Assembly: GCF_000420845.1 (NCBI RefSeq) | Contig: NZ_ATVS01000038.1 | Span: 1 to 33,453, forward strand | Origin: Butyrivibrio sp. AE3009 | GTDB lineage: Bacteria; Bacillota; Clostridia; Lachnospirales; Lachnospiraceae | Length of the DNA stretch: 33,453 nucleotides | Direction of reading: 5' to 3' | Part shown: piece by piece, positions 17,813-25,737 of the stretch | Position numbering within the stretch: the first letter of the stretch is position 1 | Layout: the number at the start of each line of letters is the position of its first letter | Notes under the pieces: generated by a model | What the model saw: the letters and a program-made list of their open reading frames with translations, nothing else | Told to the model about the DNA's origin: nothing | Database searches by the model: none | Made by a program: the position numbers and the translations under genes

Positions 17813-19157
17813 GGCAAGTTCAAGAAGAGATTATATGACCAAAACCCCGGTGCCAAAGCTGATACTGTCCCTGTCGGTGCCGACCATCATCAGTATGATG
17901 GTTACGGCTATCTACAACACGGCGGACACATTCTTCGTGGCAAGGGTATCGGACAGATATGAGATAAACACTGCAGCTACGGCGGCGGTGGGACTGGTTT
18001 TCACAGTTATGGCGATTATTCAGGCCTTTGGCTTTTTCTTTGGCCACGGCTCAGGTAATTACCTGTCCAGAATGCTGGGCGCCGGCAATCACAAGGAGGC
18101 GGACGAGATGGCTTCCACGGGCTTTGCAATGGCTCTTATCGTGGGAGTGTTCTTCGCTAGTGTGGGAAATGTTTTTATCGAACCCATAGTTAATTTCCTG
18201 GGGGCAACGCCTACAACAATGCAGTTTACCAAGGACTACATGAGGATCATCCTGATAGGCGCACCCTTTATGATGGCTCAGTTCGTTATAAACAATCAGC
18301 TAAGGTTCCAGGGAAGCGCTGTCTATGCCATGATCGGCCTTATGTGCGGCGCGGTGATGAACATGGCGCTGGATCCGCTTCTCATCCTTGTGTTTCATAT
18401 GGAGGTCAAGGGTGCGGCCATTGCCACGGTTATGGGACAGATCACCAGCTTCATCGTGCTCCTTGTGGGAACCAGCAAGGGCGAGAATATCAAGCTCAGT
18501 ATCAAAAATGTGCATATCAACGGGCACTATATTGTTGAGATCATCAACGGCGGTGCGCCCTCACTGTTTCGTCAGGGTCTGGCTGCAATATCAACGCTTC
18601 TTCTTAACAGGACTGCGGGAGCAATCGGCGCAGATGCTGCGATCGCAGGAATGTCTGTTGCAGGCAGGATCATGATGATGATGGCTTCGGCCCTTATCGG
18701 TTTCGGTCAGGGCTATCAGCCGGTTTGCTCCTTTAACTACGGCGCAGGGCTTACAGCAAGGGTAAAAGAGGGCTTTAGCTTCTGCGTTAAGTATTCGACT
18801 GTTTTTCTGATAATCATAGGAGCGGTGTGCTTTGGTTTTGCAGGCAATATCATCGCTTTCTTTACCAAGGATCCTGCTGCGGTGGAGGTAGGAACTGCCG
18901 CTCTTCGCTTCATGTCGGGGACACTGCCCCTGTCAGGAGCAATTGTTATCAGCAATATGATGCTGCAGTCAATTGGTAAGGGTATCAAGGCATCGATCAC
19001 TGCGTCGGCAAGAAACGGCTTCTGTTTCATCCCTATGATTCTGATACTGCCGCAGTTATTCGGAATTATGGGCGTTGAGATGGCCCAGGCTACGGCAGAT
19101 GTGTTGTCACTGTTTATTGCGGTGCCGATGGCATATTCGGAATTAAAGAAGTTCTGA
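17805..19157 (+). CDS. MATE-family multidrug/metabolite exporter
   Basis: The 450-residue polytopic protein has about twelve hydrophobic segments in two halves, as in MATE (NorM/DinF-like) cation-coupled exporters. Typical sequences are TPVPKLILSLSVPTIISMMVTAIYNTADTFFV at the start of the first half (split here only for length: TPVPKLILSLSVPT, then NTADTFFVAR) and GAPSLFRQGLAAIST, GQGYQPVCSFNYGA in the second. It is divergent from the NAD operon and lies 34 nt before the ABC permease gene, so it may be co-transcribed with the transporter. The substrate cannot be read from sequence. The start lacks a well-spaced ribosome site of its own. Confidence 0.92.
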   Translation: MSKASSRRDYMTKTPVPKLILSLSVPTIISMMVTAIYNTADTFFVARVSDRYEINTAATAAVGLVFTVMAIIQAFGFFFGHGSGNYLSRMLGAGNHKEADEMASTGFAMALIVGVFFASVGNVFIEPIVNFLGATPTTMQFTKDYMRIILIGAPFMMAQFVINNQLRFQGSAVYAMIGLMCGAVMNMALDPLLILVFHMEVKGAAIATVMGQITSFIVLLVGTSKGENIKLSIKNVHINGHYIVEIINGGAPSLFRQGLAAISTLLLNRTAGAIGADAAIAGMSVAGRIMMMMASALIGFGQGYQPVCSFNYGAGLTARVKEGFSFCVKYSTVFLIIIGAVCFGFAGNIIAFFTKDPAAVEVGTAALRFMSGTLPLSGAIVISNMMLQSIGKGIKASITASARNGFCFIPMILILPQLFGIMGVEMAQATADVLSLFIAVPMAYSELKKF

Positions 19158-19191
19158 CGGTGAAGCTTTTTGATCATAATGAGGATAATCT

Positions 19192-19866
19192 ATGTTTAAT
19201 GAGAAAACCTGGGATCTGCTTATTAGTTCTTTTCCCAAAATACTGGAATATGGCCTTAAGGTGTCTCTGCCCCTTGCCATGATAGCATTCATACTGTCAA
19301 CGATCCTGGCGGTGTTTGTGGCCATGGCGCAGTTTGCAAAGGTGCCTGTGGTCAAGGAAATCTGCAGATTCTACATATGGATAATTAGAGGAACGCCGCT
19401 GCTGGTTCAGCTGATGGTGGCCTTCTACGGACTGCCGCTTCTGGGGATCCATTCCAATCCCTTCCTGATGGCGGTGATCGTTTTTACAATAAATGAGGGT
19501 GCCTACAGCGCTGAGACTATGCGTGCTGCCATGGAGGCGGTGCCCATCGGTCAGCTGGAGGCGGGCTACTGCGTGGGACTTAGCTATATGCAGATCATGT
19601 GGCATATCATTCTGCCCCAGGCCTTCAGGACCGCTTTTCCATCGCTCTTTAATGCTCTTATCAGCATGGTGAAGGATACGTCTCTGGCTTCCAGCATCAC
19701 GGTTGTTGAGATGTTCACCAGGACCAAGCAGATCGCAGGCCAGTCCTACAACTATTTTCCGCTGTACATCGAGGTGGCACTTATCTACCTTATCTTCTGC
19801 ACGGTTCTCACCTTTATTCAGAAAAAGGGCGAGAAGGTGCTTGGAAGCTACGGCGTCAGAAAGTAA
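19192..19866 (+). CDS. Polar amino-acid ABC transporter permease (cystine-like)
   Basis: The 224-residue membrane protein has about five transmembrane segments and the permease EAA loop (EAGYCVGLSYMQIMWHIILP). IWIIRGTPLLVQL is typical of His/Glu/Gln/Arg-type amino-acid permeases, which include cystine importers such as TcyB. The ATPase gene follows 12 nt later and the binding lipoprotein gene after a further promoter. Import is across the cytoplasmic membrane. Cystine as substrate is suggested mainly by the binding protein and is not certain. Confidence 0.92.
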   Translation: MFNEKTWDLLISSFPKILEYGLKVSLPLAMIAFILSTILAVFVAMAQFAKVPVVKEICRFYIWIIRGTPLLVQLMVAFYGLPLLGIHSNPFLMAVIVFTINEGAYSAETMRAAMEAVPIGQLEAGYCVGLSYMQIMWHIILPQAFRTAFPSLFNALISMVKDTSLASSITVVEMFTRTKQIAGQSYNYFPLYIEVALIYLIFCTVLTFIQKKGEKVLGSYGVRK

Positions 19867-19878
19867 GGAGGTGAGAGC

Positions 19879-20616
19879 ATGGCATTACTTGAAATAACGG
19901 ATGTTCATAAGACCTTTGGGGACAGACAGGTCCTTAAGGGAGTAAATCTTACGGTAAATAAAGGGGACGTGGTCTCAATCCTCGGGGCTTCCGGTTCGGG
20001 AAAGACAACGCTTCTTCGCTGCATAAATTTTCTTGAATATGCTGATATCGGGCATATGGTCTTTGACGGCAAAGACTACGAGCTTGACGATGAGTCCGGC
20101 GCTCATATCGCAGCTATCAGGAAAAAGACAGGATTTGTATTCCAGAATTACAACCTTTTTGCCAACAAAAATGTCCTTGAGAACGTGACTCTGGGACTTA
20201 CCGCAGGAAGAAAGATCCATAGGAAAGAGGCGGAGAAAAAGGCACGGGAGGTGCTCGCCAAGGTTGGAATGAGCGAGTATGAGGAGTATTATCCAAGCCA
20301 GCTCTCGGGAGGACAGCAGCAGAGAGTGGCTATTGCAAGGGCGCTGGCCACAGATCCTGAGGTTATCTATTTCGATGAGCCAACTTCGGCGCTGGATCCG
20401 CAGCTTACGGGCGAGGTGCTGCAGGTCATGAGGCAGCTGGCAGCAGAGGGCATGACGATGATCGTGGTGACTCATGAGCTGTCTTTTGCCAGAGAGGTTT
20501 CGAGCCATGTGGTATTCATGGCTGACGGCGTGGTGGTTGAGGAAGGAAGCCCTTCACAGTTGTTCGAGAATCCAAGAGAAGATAAGACCAAAGAGTTCCT
20601 GAAGGTGGTTGGCTGA
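19879..20616 (+). CDS. Polar amino-acid ABC transporter ATP-binding protein
   Basis: This 245-residue protein powers the importer. Walker A GASGSGKTT (residues 36-44), a Q-loop (FVFQNYNLF), signature LSGGQQQR, Walker B VIYFDEPTSALDP and the switch histidine in VVTHEL are all intact. The length is normal for GlnQ/TcyC-type ATPases. AAGGAGGTGAG precedes the start. Confidence 0.95.
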   Translation: MALLEITDVHKTFGDRQVLKGVNLTVNKGDVVSILGASGSGKTTLLRCINFLEYADIGHMVFDGKDYELDDESGAHIAAIRKKTGFVFQNYNLFANKNVLENVTLGLTAGRKIHRKEAEKKAREVLAKVGMSEYEEYYPSQLSGGQQQRVAIARALATDPEVIYFDEPTSALDPQLTGEVLQVMRQLAAEGMTMIVVTHELSFAREVSSHVVFMADGVVVEEGSPSQLFENPREDKTKEFLKVVG

Positions 20617-20682
20617 GGCTTGTTTGGGTTCATATAAGTGCGGCAGCTACAAAAAAATGACAGGTACATAACAAAAATCGAG

Positions 20683-20712
20683 TTGACACGACCTTAAGTA
20701 AGCATATAGAAT
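20683..20712 (+). promoter_or_regulatory. Promoter of the substrate-binding protein
   Basis: TTGACA (20683-20688), then TATAGA (16-nt spacing) or TAGAAT (18-nt spacing) within 20705-20712. It gives the binding protein its own transcript beyond read-through from the ATPase gene. This is a common way to make the binding protein in excess. Confidence 0.7.
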
Positions 20713-20766
20713 AAGATTGTGCACAATTTAACCGGCGAAATATTACAGGAGAGAGGGGTAACGATT

Positions 20767-21609
20767 ATGAAAAAGAAAATGTCTTTATTTCTGATTGCGG
20801 CACTGGCAGGCACATTACTTGCAGGATGTGGGGACAAGGGGACGACGGATACCACTGTTGTTGAAGGTGATGATACCGCCACAGCTACAGGAGAGGATCA
20901 CCTGTCCAGGATCAAGGCTGCAGGTAAGATAACAATAGCAACTGAGGGAGTATGGTCTCCCTTTACATATCATGATCCTGACACCGATGAACTGGTGGGC
21001 TTTGATGTTGAGGTGGCAGCAGCCATCGCAGAAAAGCTCGGGGTTGAGGCGGACTTCAAGGAGGTTCCCTTCGACGGAGGACTGACAGGCGTATCCACAG
21101 GAACCTTCGATATGATGGCCAACGGCGTTGATGTTACAGAGGATAGGAAGGGCACTTATGATTTTACCGATCCTTATGCCTATGATCATGCGGTGGTTAT
21201 CACACTGGCAACTAGCGAGAAGATCACATCCTTTGAGGATCTTGCAGGTCTTACAACCGCCAACTCCGCAGGTTCAACCTATGAGGCTATGGGCAAGGAG
21301 TATGGAGCTACGGTATCCAACGTGGACACCCTGGGCGAGACCATGACACTGGTTCTCAACGGAACCGTGGACGCAACCATCAATGCCAACACTTCAGCTC
21401 AGGATTATTTCAAATCCACCGGAACAACCGAGCTTAAGGTTGCAGCCATCGATCCCGAAGTTACCAATTATGCGATTCCGCTTGCCAAGGGCAATGATAA
21501 TGATACCCTGCGAGAGGCCATCAACAAGGCTATTGCAGAGCTTCGCCAGGAGGGCAAGCTCTCAGAGATTTCTATTAAATACTTTGGAGCTGATATAACT
21601 AAAGAATAA
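20767..21609 (+). CDS. Amino-acid ABC transporter substrate-binding lipoprotein (cystine-like)
   Basis: The 280-residue lipoprotein has a signal peptide ending in LLAGC (lipidated Cys21). It then has a family-3 solute-binding fold: ITIATEGVWSPFTYHD, GFDVEVAAAIAEKLGV, FDMMANGVDVTEDRKGTYDF. The ATEG.W.PFTYHD...GFDVEV pattern resembles cystine-binding proteins (TcyA/FliY) more than glutamine-binding ones. This fits the sulfur genes in the window but is not proof. The start MKKKMSLF is chosen over an ATG 48 nt upstream because it begins a clean signal peptide and has GAGAGGGG before it. Confidence 0.9.
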   Translation: MKKKMSLFLIAALAGTLLAGCGDKGTTDTTVVEGDDTATATGEDHLSRIKAAGKITIATEGVWSPFTYHDPDTDELVGFDVEVAAAIAEKLGVEADFKEVPFDGGLTGVSTGTFDMMANGVDVTEDRKGTYDFTDPYAYDHAVVITLATSEKITSFEDLAGLTTANSAGSTYEAMGKEYGATVSNVDTLGETMTLVLNGTVDATINANTSAQDYFKSTGTTELKVAAIDPEVTNYAIPLAKGNDNDTLREAINKAIAELRQEGKLSEISIKYFGADITKE

Positions 21610-21616
21610 GCGAAAA

Positions 21617-21655
21617 GGGGACAGTACCCACAATTTGTTAATGGGGACTGTCCCC
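21617..21655. repeat. GGGGACAGT/ACTGTCCCC palindromic hairpin
   Basis: GGGGACAGT (21617-21625) pairs with ACTGTCCCC (21647-21655), with an inner CCC/GGG. It sits between convergent genes and has no T run. From general knowledge, GGGGAC...GTCCCC hairpins are common scattered repeats in Clostridia, REP-like in character. A fragment (AACCGTCCCC) also occurs near 11226. It may serve as a transcript end for both genes. Confidence 0.6.
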
Positions 21656-22048
21656 TCTTGGTTCCTGGGACAGATATGTCTCCTGGGAATTCTCAACTGT
21701 TTCGCTGGCAGTGGCTGCCGCGTATTCTTCCGTTGGTGCCTGTGAAGTTTCTGTAGCAGCTGCCGGTTGTGTTTCTTCAGCGGCAACAGGGGCAGGTACT
21801 TCTGCAACTTGCTGGGGTACGGCCGGTTCAGGTGATGTGGTCTGAACTTCCTCCACTGTAGCTTCTTCAGTAGCGGCAGCAGTAGCGACGATGGCTTCTT
21901 CGCTGCTTGCCATATTTGCTGCAATTTCCTCCGATACTGTCTTGAGTCCGTTCTTGAGCTCGGGGTTCTTGCCGCACAGGACTATGATCACGCAGATAAG
22001 GACCAACAGTCCGATGATAAAATACATTATCTTTGACAGAGCCTTCAT
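21638..22048 (-). CDS. Small single-span membrane protein with Ala/Glu/Pro-rich tail
   Basis: Function not recognised. The 136-residue protein has one transmembrane segment near the N-terminus (IMYFIIGLLVLICVIIVL). A long low-complexity tail of Ala, Glu, Thr, Pro and Val follows, probably disordered and outside the cell. The start MKALSKIM is chosen for the strong AAAGGAGAGGTGG before it; the open frame extends 57 nt upstream to a TTG codon. The last six residues (RGDSPH) are encoded by the palindrome at 21617-21655, so the C-terminus may have been extended or replaced by that repeat. It is a single gene, convergent with the transporter. Confidence 0.7.
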   Translation of the reverse strand: MKALSKIMYFIIGLLVLICVIIVLCGKNPELKNGLKTVSEEIAANMASSEEAIVATAAATEEATVEEVQTTSPEPAVPQQVAEVPAPVAAEETQPAAATETSQAPTEEYAAATASETVENSQETYLSQEPRGDSPH

Positions 22049-22239
22049 TTCCACCTCTCCTTTCATCCGTGAACGTAAGGGTGACAACTCTACATATTTT
22101 TTCAACTATATTTTATCAGTCAATTATAAATCCCTTATTAAGGAAATCTTAGAAATTAACGAAAATAACTTAATAAACCTTTAATTTGTTAACGTAATGA
22201 CGTTATATTAAAATAGGAACATAAGTGAGGATTTTGCTT

Positions 22240-24123
22240 ATGGTTAAACAGGCAAAGGACAAAGGACCGATAATTGCGTTTGCCACAGGGATAATACTTG
22301 TGACAACTGTGATTATTGCGGTCTTTTATTCTTTGTACAACGTTTCCAGACAAAATATGATAAACCTGTGGAACAACAATGCCATTCAGATGTTCCGGGA
22401 CGTGGAGTTCTATCTTGATACTCCAAGGGATGCGGTTATTTTTGCCTCCGAACAGGTGGAGCATATGATAGATAACAGACAATCCAATGAGGAGATTCAG
22501 GCTTTCCTTCAGGAAGAGTCCGAGGTTTTTACCTCTGTTGTGGATAGCAACAACATGGGAGTATACGGCTACATCAGAGGAGAATATCTGGATGGGGCTG
22601 ACTGGGATCCGCCTGCAGATTTTTCTCCTTCCAAGCGCCCCTGGTATACCGAGGCCAAGGCAGCGGGAGGCGAGATCACTTTTGTTAAGCCCTATCATAA
22701 TCTACAGCAGAATAACATGGTTCTGTCTGTCAGCAAGCTCCTTGACGACGGACAGAGCGTTATTTCCATGGATATATCCCTGGATGGAATTCAGGAACTT
22801 CAGGCATCACAACAGGAGGCCAACAAGGTTGATGCCACTATGATCGTGGATAAGAGCGGCATGATCGTGTCTCATTCAAATGAAACCAAGGTTGGTAAAA
22901 ATGTTTTTCTGAATGCAGCGGATGAATATGATAAAAGGCTTATTTCCTCAGTTCTCAATCATGAGGAAGAGGTGTTTACCATCAACGGCAGAAACGGAAG
23001 AGAGATTGTTTTTTGCCGCCAGCTGAACAAGAGCTGGTATTCTGTGCTGGTTCTCAGTGAAAAAGAGGTGCTTGGAAATATCAAGTATATATTTGTCATA
23101 TCGGCAGTTGTGCTTGCGCTGCTTCTAATTGTTTTTACCGTTATTATCAGTGTTTATCTCAGAAAACATAGGGAAGCCGGGGAGCTTCACGGCGAGATTG
23201 GCGCCATTGCAGATGTATACTCCACGATGGAGATAATGGATCTTAAGAAGGGAAGCGTTAAGTCCATAAGAAATAAGCTCATAAAAGAAGGTGTCTTTGC
23301 GGAGGGTAATAACAAAATCGTAGCGACCAAGGAAGAAATAGCAGAGCTTATTGCTGCTGAGGTTTCCAAACCTCTTCTTGAGCAGTTCATGGACCTTGAG
23401 ACTCTGCCTGAAAGGATCAGAGGCCTGAATAACATATCCCATGAATTCCTGGACCGGGAAGGCAAATGGGGTCGAATGCATTTCATTGTAGTAAGCAGGG
23501 ATAGTAACGATAACCCGGAAAAGATAATCTGGGCTATTGAGTCAATTGATGAGGACAGAAAGAGACAGGAGATGTTCAAGCGCATGTCCGAGACCGATAA
23601 GCTCACGAACATCCTTAACAGAAGCGGCGGAGAGAGCCGTATATATGAGCTCATGCATGATGGTATCTGCGGAATGGTATTTCTGTTTGACGCAGACCAT
23701 TTTAAATATGTCAACGACACCTATGGTCATGACATGGGCGATAAGGTGATCATAACACTTGCCCATACCCTCAGGGATAACTTCAGGGATTCCGATGTTG
23801 TGTTCAGAATGGGCGGCGATGAATTTGTGGCCTATGCAGCCGGTGCTAACAGTAATGATCTGGGAAAAATAGTGATGGACAGACTTTTTGCCAATCTGGA
23901 CAAGGTGTCCATAGAAGGTATTACTGACTGGAAACTTCAGGTCAGCGCCGGGGCGGCAATTTGCAGCGACCCCGAGCACGAATCTTTTTCCGATATTCTG
24001 CAGAGAGCGGATAAAGCTATGTATGAGAGTAAGCAGCATGAAGGAAATTACATTACCTTCGCTGACTCCTCGTCCCTGCGGGCATCCATCTCCGTTGACT
24101 CTATCCCCTCCCCCGATAACTAA
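22240..24123 (+). CDS. Membrane diguanylate cyclase with extracellular dCache-like sensor
   Basis: The protein makes cyclic di-GMP in response to an outside signal. Order: transmembrane helix (about 8-33), extracellular sensor of about 240 residues with Cache features (SKRPWYTEAKAAGG, MVLSVSKLL, MIVDKSGMIVSHS), second transmembrane helix (about 285-310), a PAS-like linker (about 325-455) and a GGDEF domain. The active-site GGDEF (525-529) is intact, and RDSD (516-519) five residues before it is the inhibitory I-site. ATG 22240 is preferred, with GAGG nine bases upstream; GTG 22225 is an alternative. A dyad TAACGT-AATG-ACGTTA (22190-22205) lies in the upstream gap, which holds no gene. The ligand is unknown. 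Confidence 0.9.
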   Translation: MVKQAKDKGPIIAFATGIILVTTVIIAVFYSLYNVSRQNMINLWNNNAIQMFRDVEFYLDTPRDAVIFASEQVEHMIDNRQSNEEIQAFLQEESEVFTSVVDSNNMGVYGYIRGEYLDGADWDPPADFSPSKRPWYTEAKAAGGEITFVKPYHNLQQNNMVLSVSKLLDDGQSVISMDISLDGIQELQASQQEANKVDATMIVDKSGMIVSHSNETKVGKNVFLNAADEYDKRLISSVLNHEEEVFTINGRNGREIVFCRQLNKSWYSVLVLSEKEVLGNIKYIFVISAVVLALLLIVFTVIISVYLRKHREAGELHGEIGAIADVYSTMEIMDLKKGSVKSIRNKLIKEGVFAEGNNKIVATKEEIAELIAAEVSKPLLEQFMDLETLPERIRGLNNISHEFLDREGKWGRMHFIVVSRDSNDNPEKIIWAIESIDEDRKRQEMFKRMSETDKLTNILNRSGGESRIYELMHDGICGMVFLFDADHFKYVNDTYGHDMGDKVIITLAHTLRDNFRDSDVVFRMGGDEFVAYAAGANSNDLGKIVMDRLFANLDKVSIEGITDWKLQVSAGAAICSDPEHESFSDILQRADKAMYESKQHEGNYITFADSSSLRASISVDSIPSPDN

Positions 24124-24125
24124 TC

Positions 24126-24143
24126 CTTATATTTCCCTATAAG
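24126..24143. promoter_or_regulatory. Shared 18-bp palindromic operator, copy A
   Basis: CTTATATTTCCCTATAAG has arms CTTATA/TATAAG. It matches the site at 28204-28221 in 14 of 18 positions, differing only in the centre, and lies exactly 11 nt upstream of the -35 box in both places. The position just upstream of -35 suits an activator (LysR-like geometry, for example); the protein is not in the window. Confidence 0.75.
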
Positions 24144-24154
24144 TAAAATACTTC

Positions 24155-24184
24155 TTGACAGAGAGCCTATGCGGACTGTATCAT
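24155..24184 (+). promoter_or_regulatory. Promoter of the yezD-nifB-like operon
   Basis: TTGACA (24155-24160), 18-nt spacer and TATCAT (24179-24184). It drives the unit from the YezD-type gene to the MetB-like gene, giving a leader of about 105 nt. Confidence 0.75.
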
Positions 24185-24294
24185 CTACATAATTACTTAT
24201 AAATCCCATCATATTAGTCGGATTAAAGCGACACAGTGAAAAAGGGATGTGAGAACGGCAGAAAAAGAAAAAAGAAAAGGGTAGGAGAATTGGC

Positions 24295-24453
24295 ATGGCA
24301 AGGGAAAATGTGGTAAAACTCCCTGATCCGGAGGAGCAGATCTGGCAGCAGATCAGAGAAAAGGTTGAAGGCATCGAGTATGGAACAGTGACCATCACAG
24401 TACATGCGGGGAAGGTCACACAGCTGGAGACCAGCACCAAGCAGAGATTCTAA
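24295..24453 (+). CDS. YezD-family (DUF2292) small protein
   Basis: A 52-residue protein: MARENVVKLPDPEEQIWQQI, then REKVEGIEYGTVTITVHAGK, then VTQLETSTKQRF. The YGTVTITVHAGKVTQLE core followed by K.RF is characteristic of the DUF2292/YezD family, which from general knowledge is often found beside sulfate assimilation and cysteine synthesis genes. Its biochemical role is unknown. GGAGAA precedes the start by seven bases. It is the first gene of the operon, 39 nt before the NifB-like gene, supporting a sulfur-linked role for the whole cluster. Confidence 0.85.
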   Translation: MARENVVKLPDPEEQIWQQIREKVEGIEYGTVTITVHAGKVTQLETSTKQRF

Positions 24454-24492
24454 GGGGCTGCGTGGTATATCGAGGAGAATGGGAGGAGTATT

Positions 24493-25365
24493 ATGGCTAG
24501 ATCTATCGAGGAACTTGAGAGAAATCACCCCTGCTTTGGGGGGTGCAAATTCAATGCGGGAAGAATTCATCTTCCTGTAAGCCCCGGCTGCAACATCGCC
24601 TGCAGATTCTGTGACAGGTCGGTGAACGATGTGGAGCAGCGTCCGGGAGTAACATCCAAGATTATTTCCCCTGAGGAAGCAGGTACATTTATAAACAGAG
24701 CGGTGGAGCTGGTTCCCAGCATCAAGGTTGCGGGAATCGCGGGCCCTGGAGATACACTTTTTACGGATTATGCCTTTGAGACCTTCAGAGAGATCGACAA
24801 GACACATCCTGAGCTTCTTAAGTGCATGAGCACCAACGGTCTGATGCTCTATGAGAGAGCCGATGAACTGATCGAATCCGGTGTGGATACCCTGACAGTT
24901 ACCGTCAATGCGGTGGATCCGGAGATTGAGGCTCAGCTCAATGACTACATCATTTATCACGGTGAGAAGATCGAGGGCGTAGAGGGTGCCAGGATCCTTA
25001 TCGAGAACCAGCTTAAGGGTATTAAGAAGGTAGCGGCAGCAGGCGTTACCCTCAAGATAAATACTGTACTGGTTCCCGGCATCAACGACCATCACATCGA
25101 GACGATAGCAAGGACTGTGAAGGAAGCAGGGGCGCTTATCTACAACATCATCCCTCTTATTCCTCAGCACAAGCTCGCTGACGTGCCACGTCCTACCTGC
25201 GAGCAGATTGAGGCCGCAAGGGAAGCAGCCGAAAGGCACATCAAGGTCTTCAGGCACTGCGCCCACTGCAGAGCCGACGCAGTTGGAGTGCCGGGCATAT
25301 CCGAGTACAGCCAGCTGGTATATCAGAACAGACTCAATGTGAAAAATACATTTTCTCACGGCTAA
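24493..25365 (+). CDS. NifB-type radical SAM enzyme (nitrogenase cofactor precursor synthesis)
   Basis: NifB builds the carbide-centred Fe8S9C precursor (NifB-co, L-cluster) from two Fe4S4 clusters and SAM. This 290-residue protein has the NifB signature elements: HPC (12-14), the radical SAM triad C33-x3-C37-x2-C40 (CNIACRFC), GIAGPGDTLF, CMSTNGLMLY, TVNAVDPEI, VPGIND, and the C-terminal C256-x2-C259 in HCAHCRADAVG. All residues expected to bind the extra clusters are present, so it should be a working NifB rather than a generic radical SAM protein. The NifX-like domain often fused to NifB is encoded separately by the next gene, 10 nt downstream. It implies that the reductase at 29631-33272 carries an L-cluster-type cofactor. 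Confidence 0.92.
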   Translation: MARSIEELERNHPCFGGCKFNAGRIHLPVSPGCNIACRFCDRSVNDVEQRPGVTSKIISPEEAGTFINRAVELVPSIKVAGIAGPGDTLFTDYAFETFREIDKTHPELLKCMSTNGLMLYERADELIESGVDTLTVTVNAVDPEIEAQLNDYIIYHGEKIEGVEGARILIENQLKGIKKVAAAGVTLKINTVLVPGINDHHIETIARTVKEAGALIYNIIPLIPQHKLADVPRPTCEQIEAAREAAERHIKVFRHCAHCRADAVGVPGISEYSQLVYQNRLNVKNTFSHG

Positions 25366-25374
25366 GGAGCGCTT

Positions 25375-25737
25375 ATGGATAATCCATCCTACAGAGTGGC
25401 CCTGGCTTCCACCGACAACAGGAACGTGGATCAGCACTTCGGAAGAGCAGAGAGCTTCCTGATCGTGGATGTGGATGAAGCGGGGAACTACGAAGAAATT
25501 GAACAGAGATTTGTGAATCCGGTGTGCCTTGGCGGTCATCACGACGTCAATCAGCTAAGGAGAGGAGTCTACGGAATCCTTGACTGTAACTTTGTCCTTG
25601 CCGCAAGAATCGGCGACGGAGCAGTATACGAGCTTCGGGAAAAAGGGATAGCAGCCTTCGAGATGCCGGGCTCAGTCCCCGACGGACTAAGGCGCCTTGA
25701 CGGATATCTGAAGCTTCTTCAGGAGATGAACTTATGA
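25375..25737 (+). CDS. NifX/NifB-C-terminal family cofactor-binding protein
   Basis: A 120-residue dinitrogenase cofactor-biosynthesis fold: VALASTD near the start, VDQHFGRAESFLIVDVDE, then CLGGHHD. These match the domain that holds or carries NifB-co in NifX, NafY and the NifB C-terminus. AAGGAGC precedes the start. The stop codon overlaps the next start (ATGA), so it is translationally coupled to the MalY-like gene. Likely role: carrier of the precursor cluster to the D subunit, since no NifE/NifN scaffold is seen. Confidence 0.88.
   Translation: MDNPSYRVALASTDNRNVDQHFGRAESFLIVDVDEAGNYEEIEQRFVNPVCLGGHHDVNQLRRGVYGILDCNFVLAARIGDGAVYELREKGIAAFEMPGSVPDGLRRLDGYLKLLQEMNL

Noticed and set aside
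21638..21655. RGDSP at the protein C-terminus as a host integrin-binding motif
   Set aside because: It is encoded by a palindromic repeat and depends on the reading frame of that repeat, so chance is the simpler reading.
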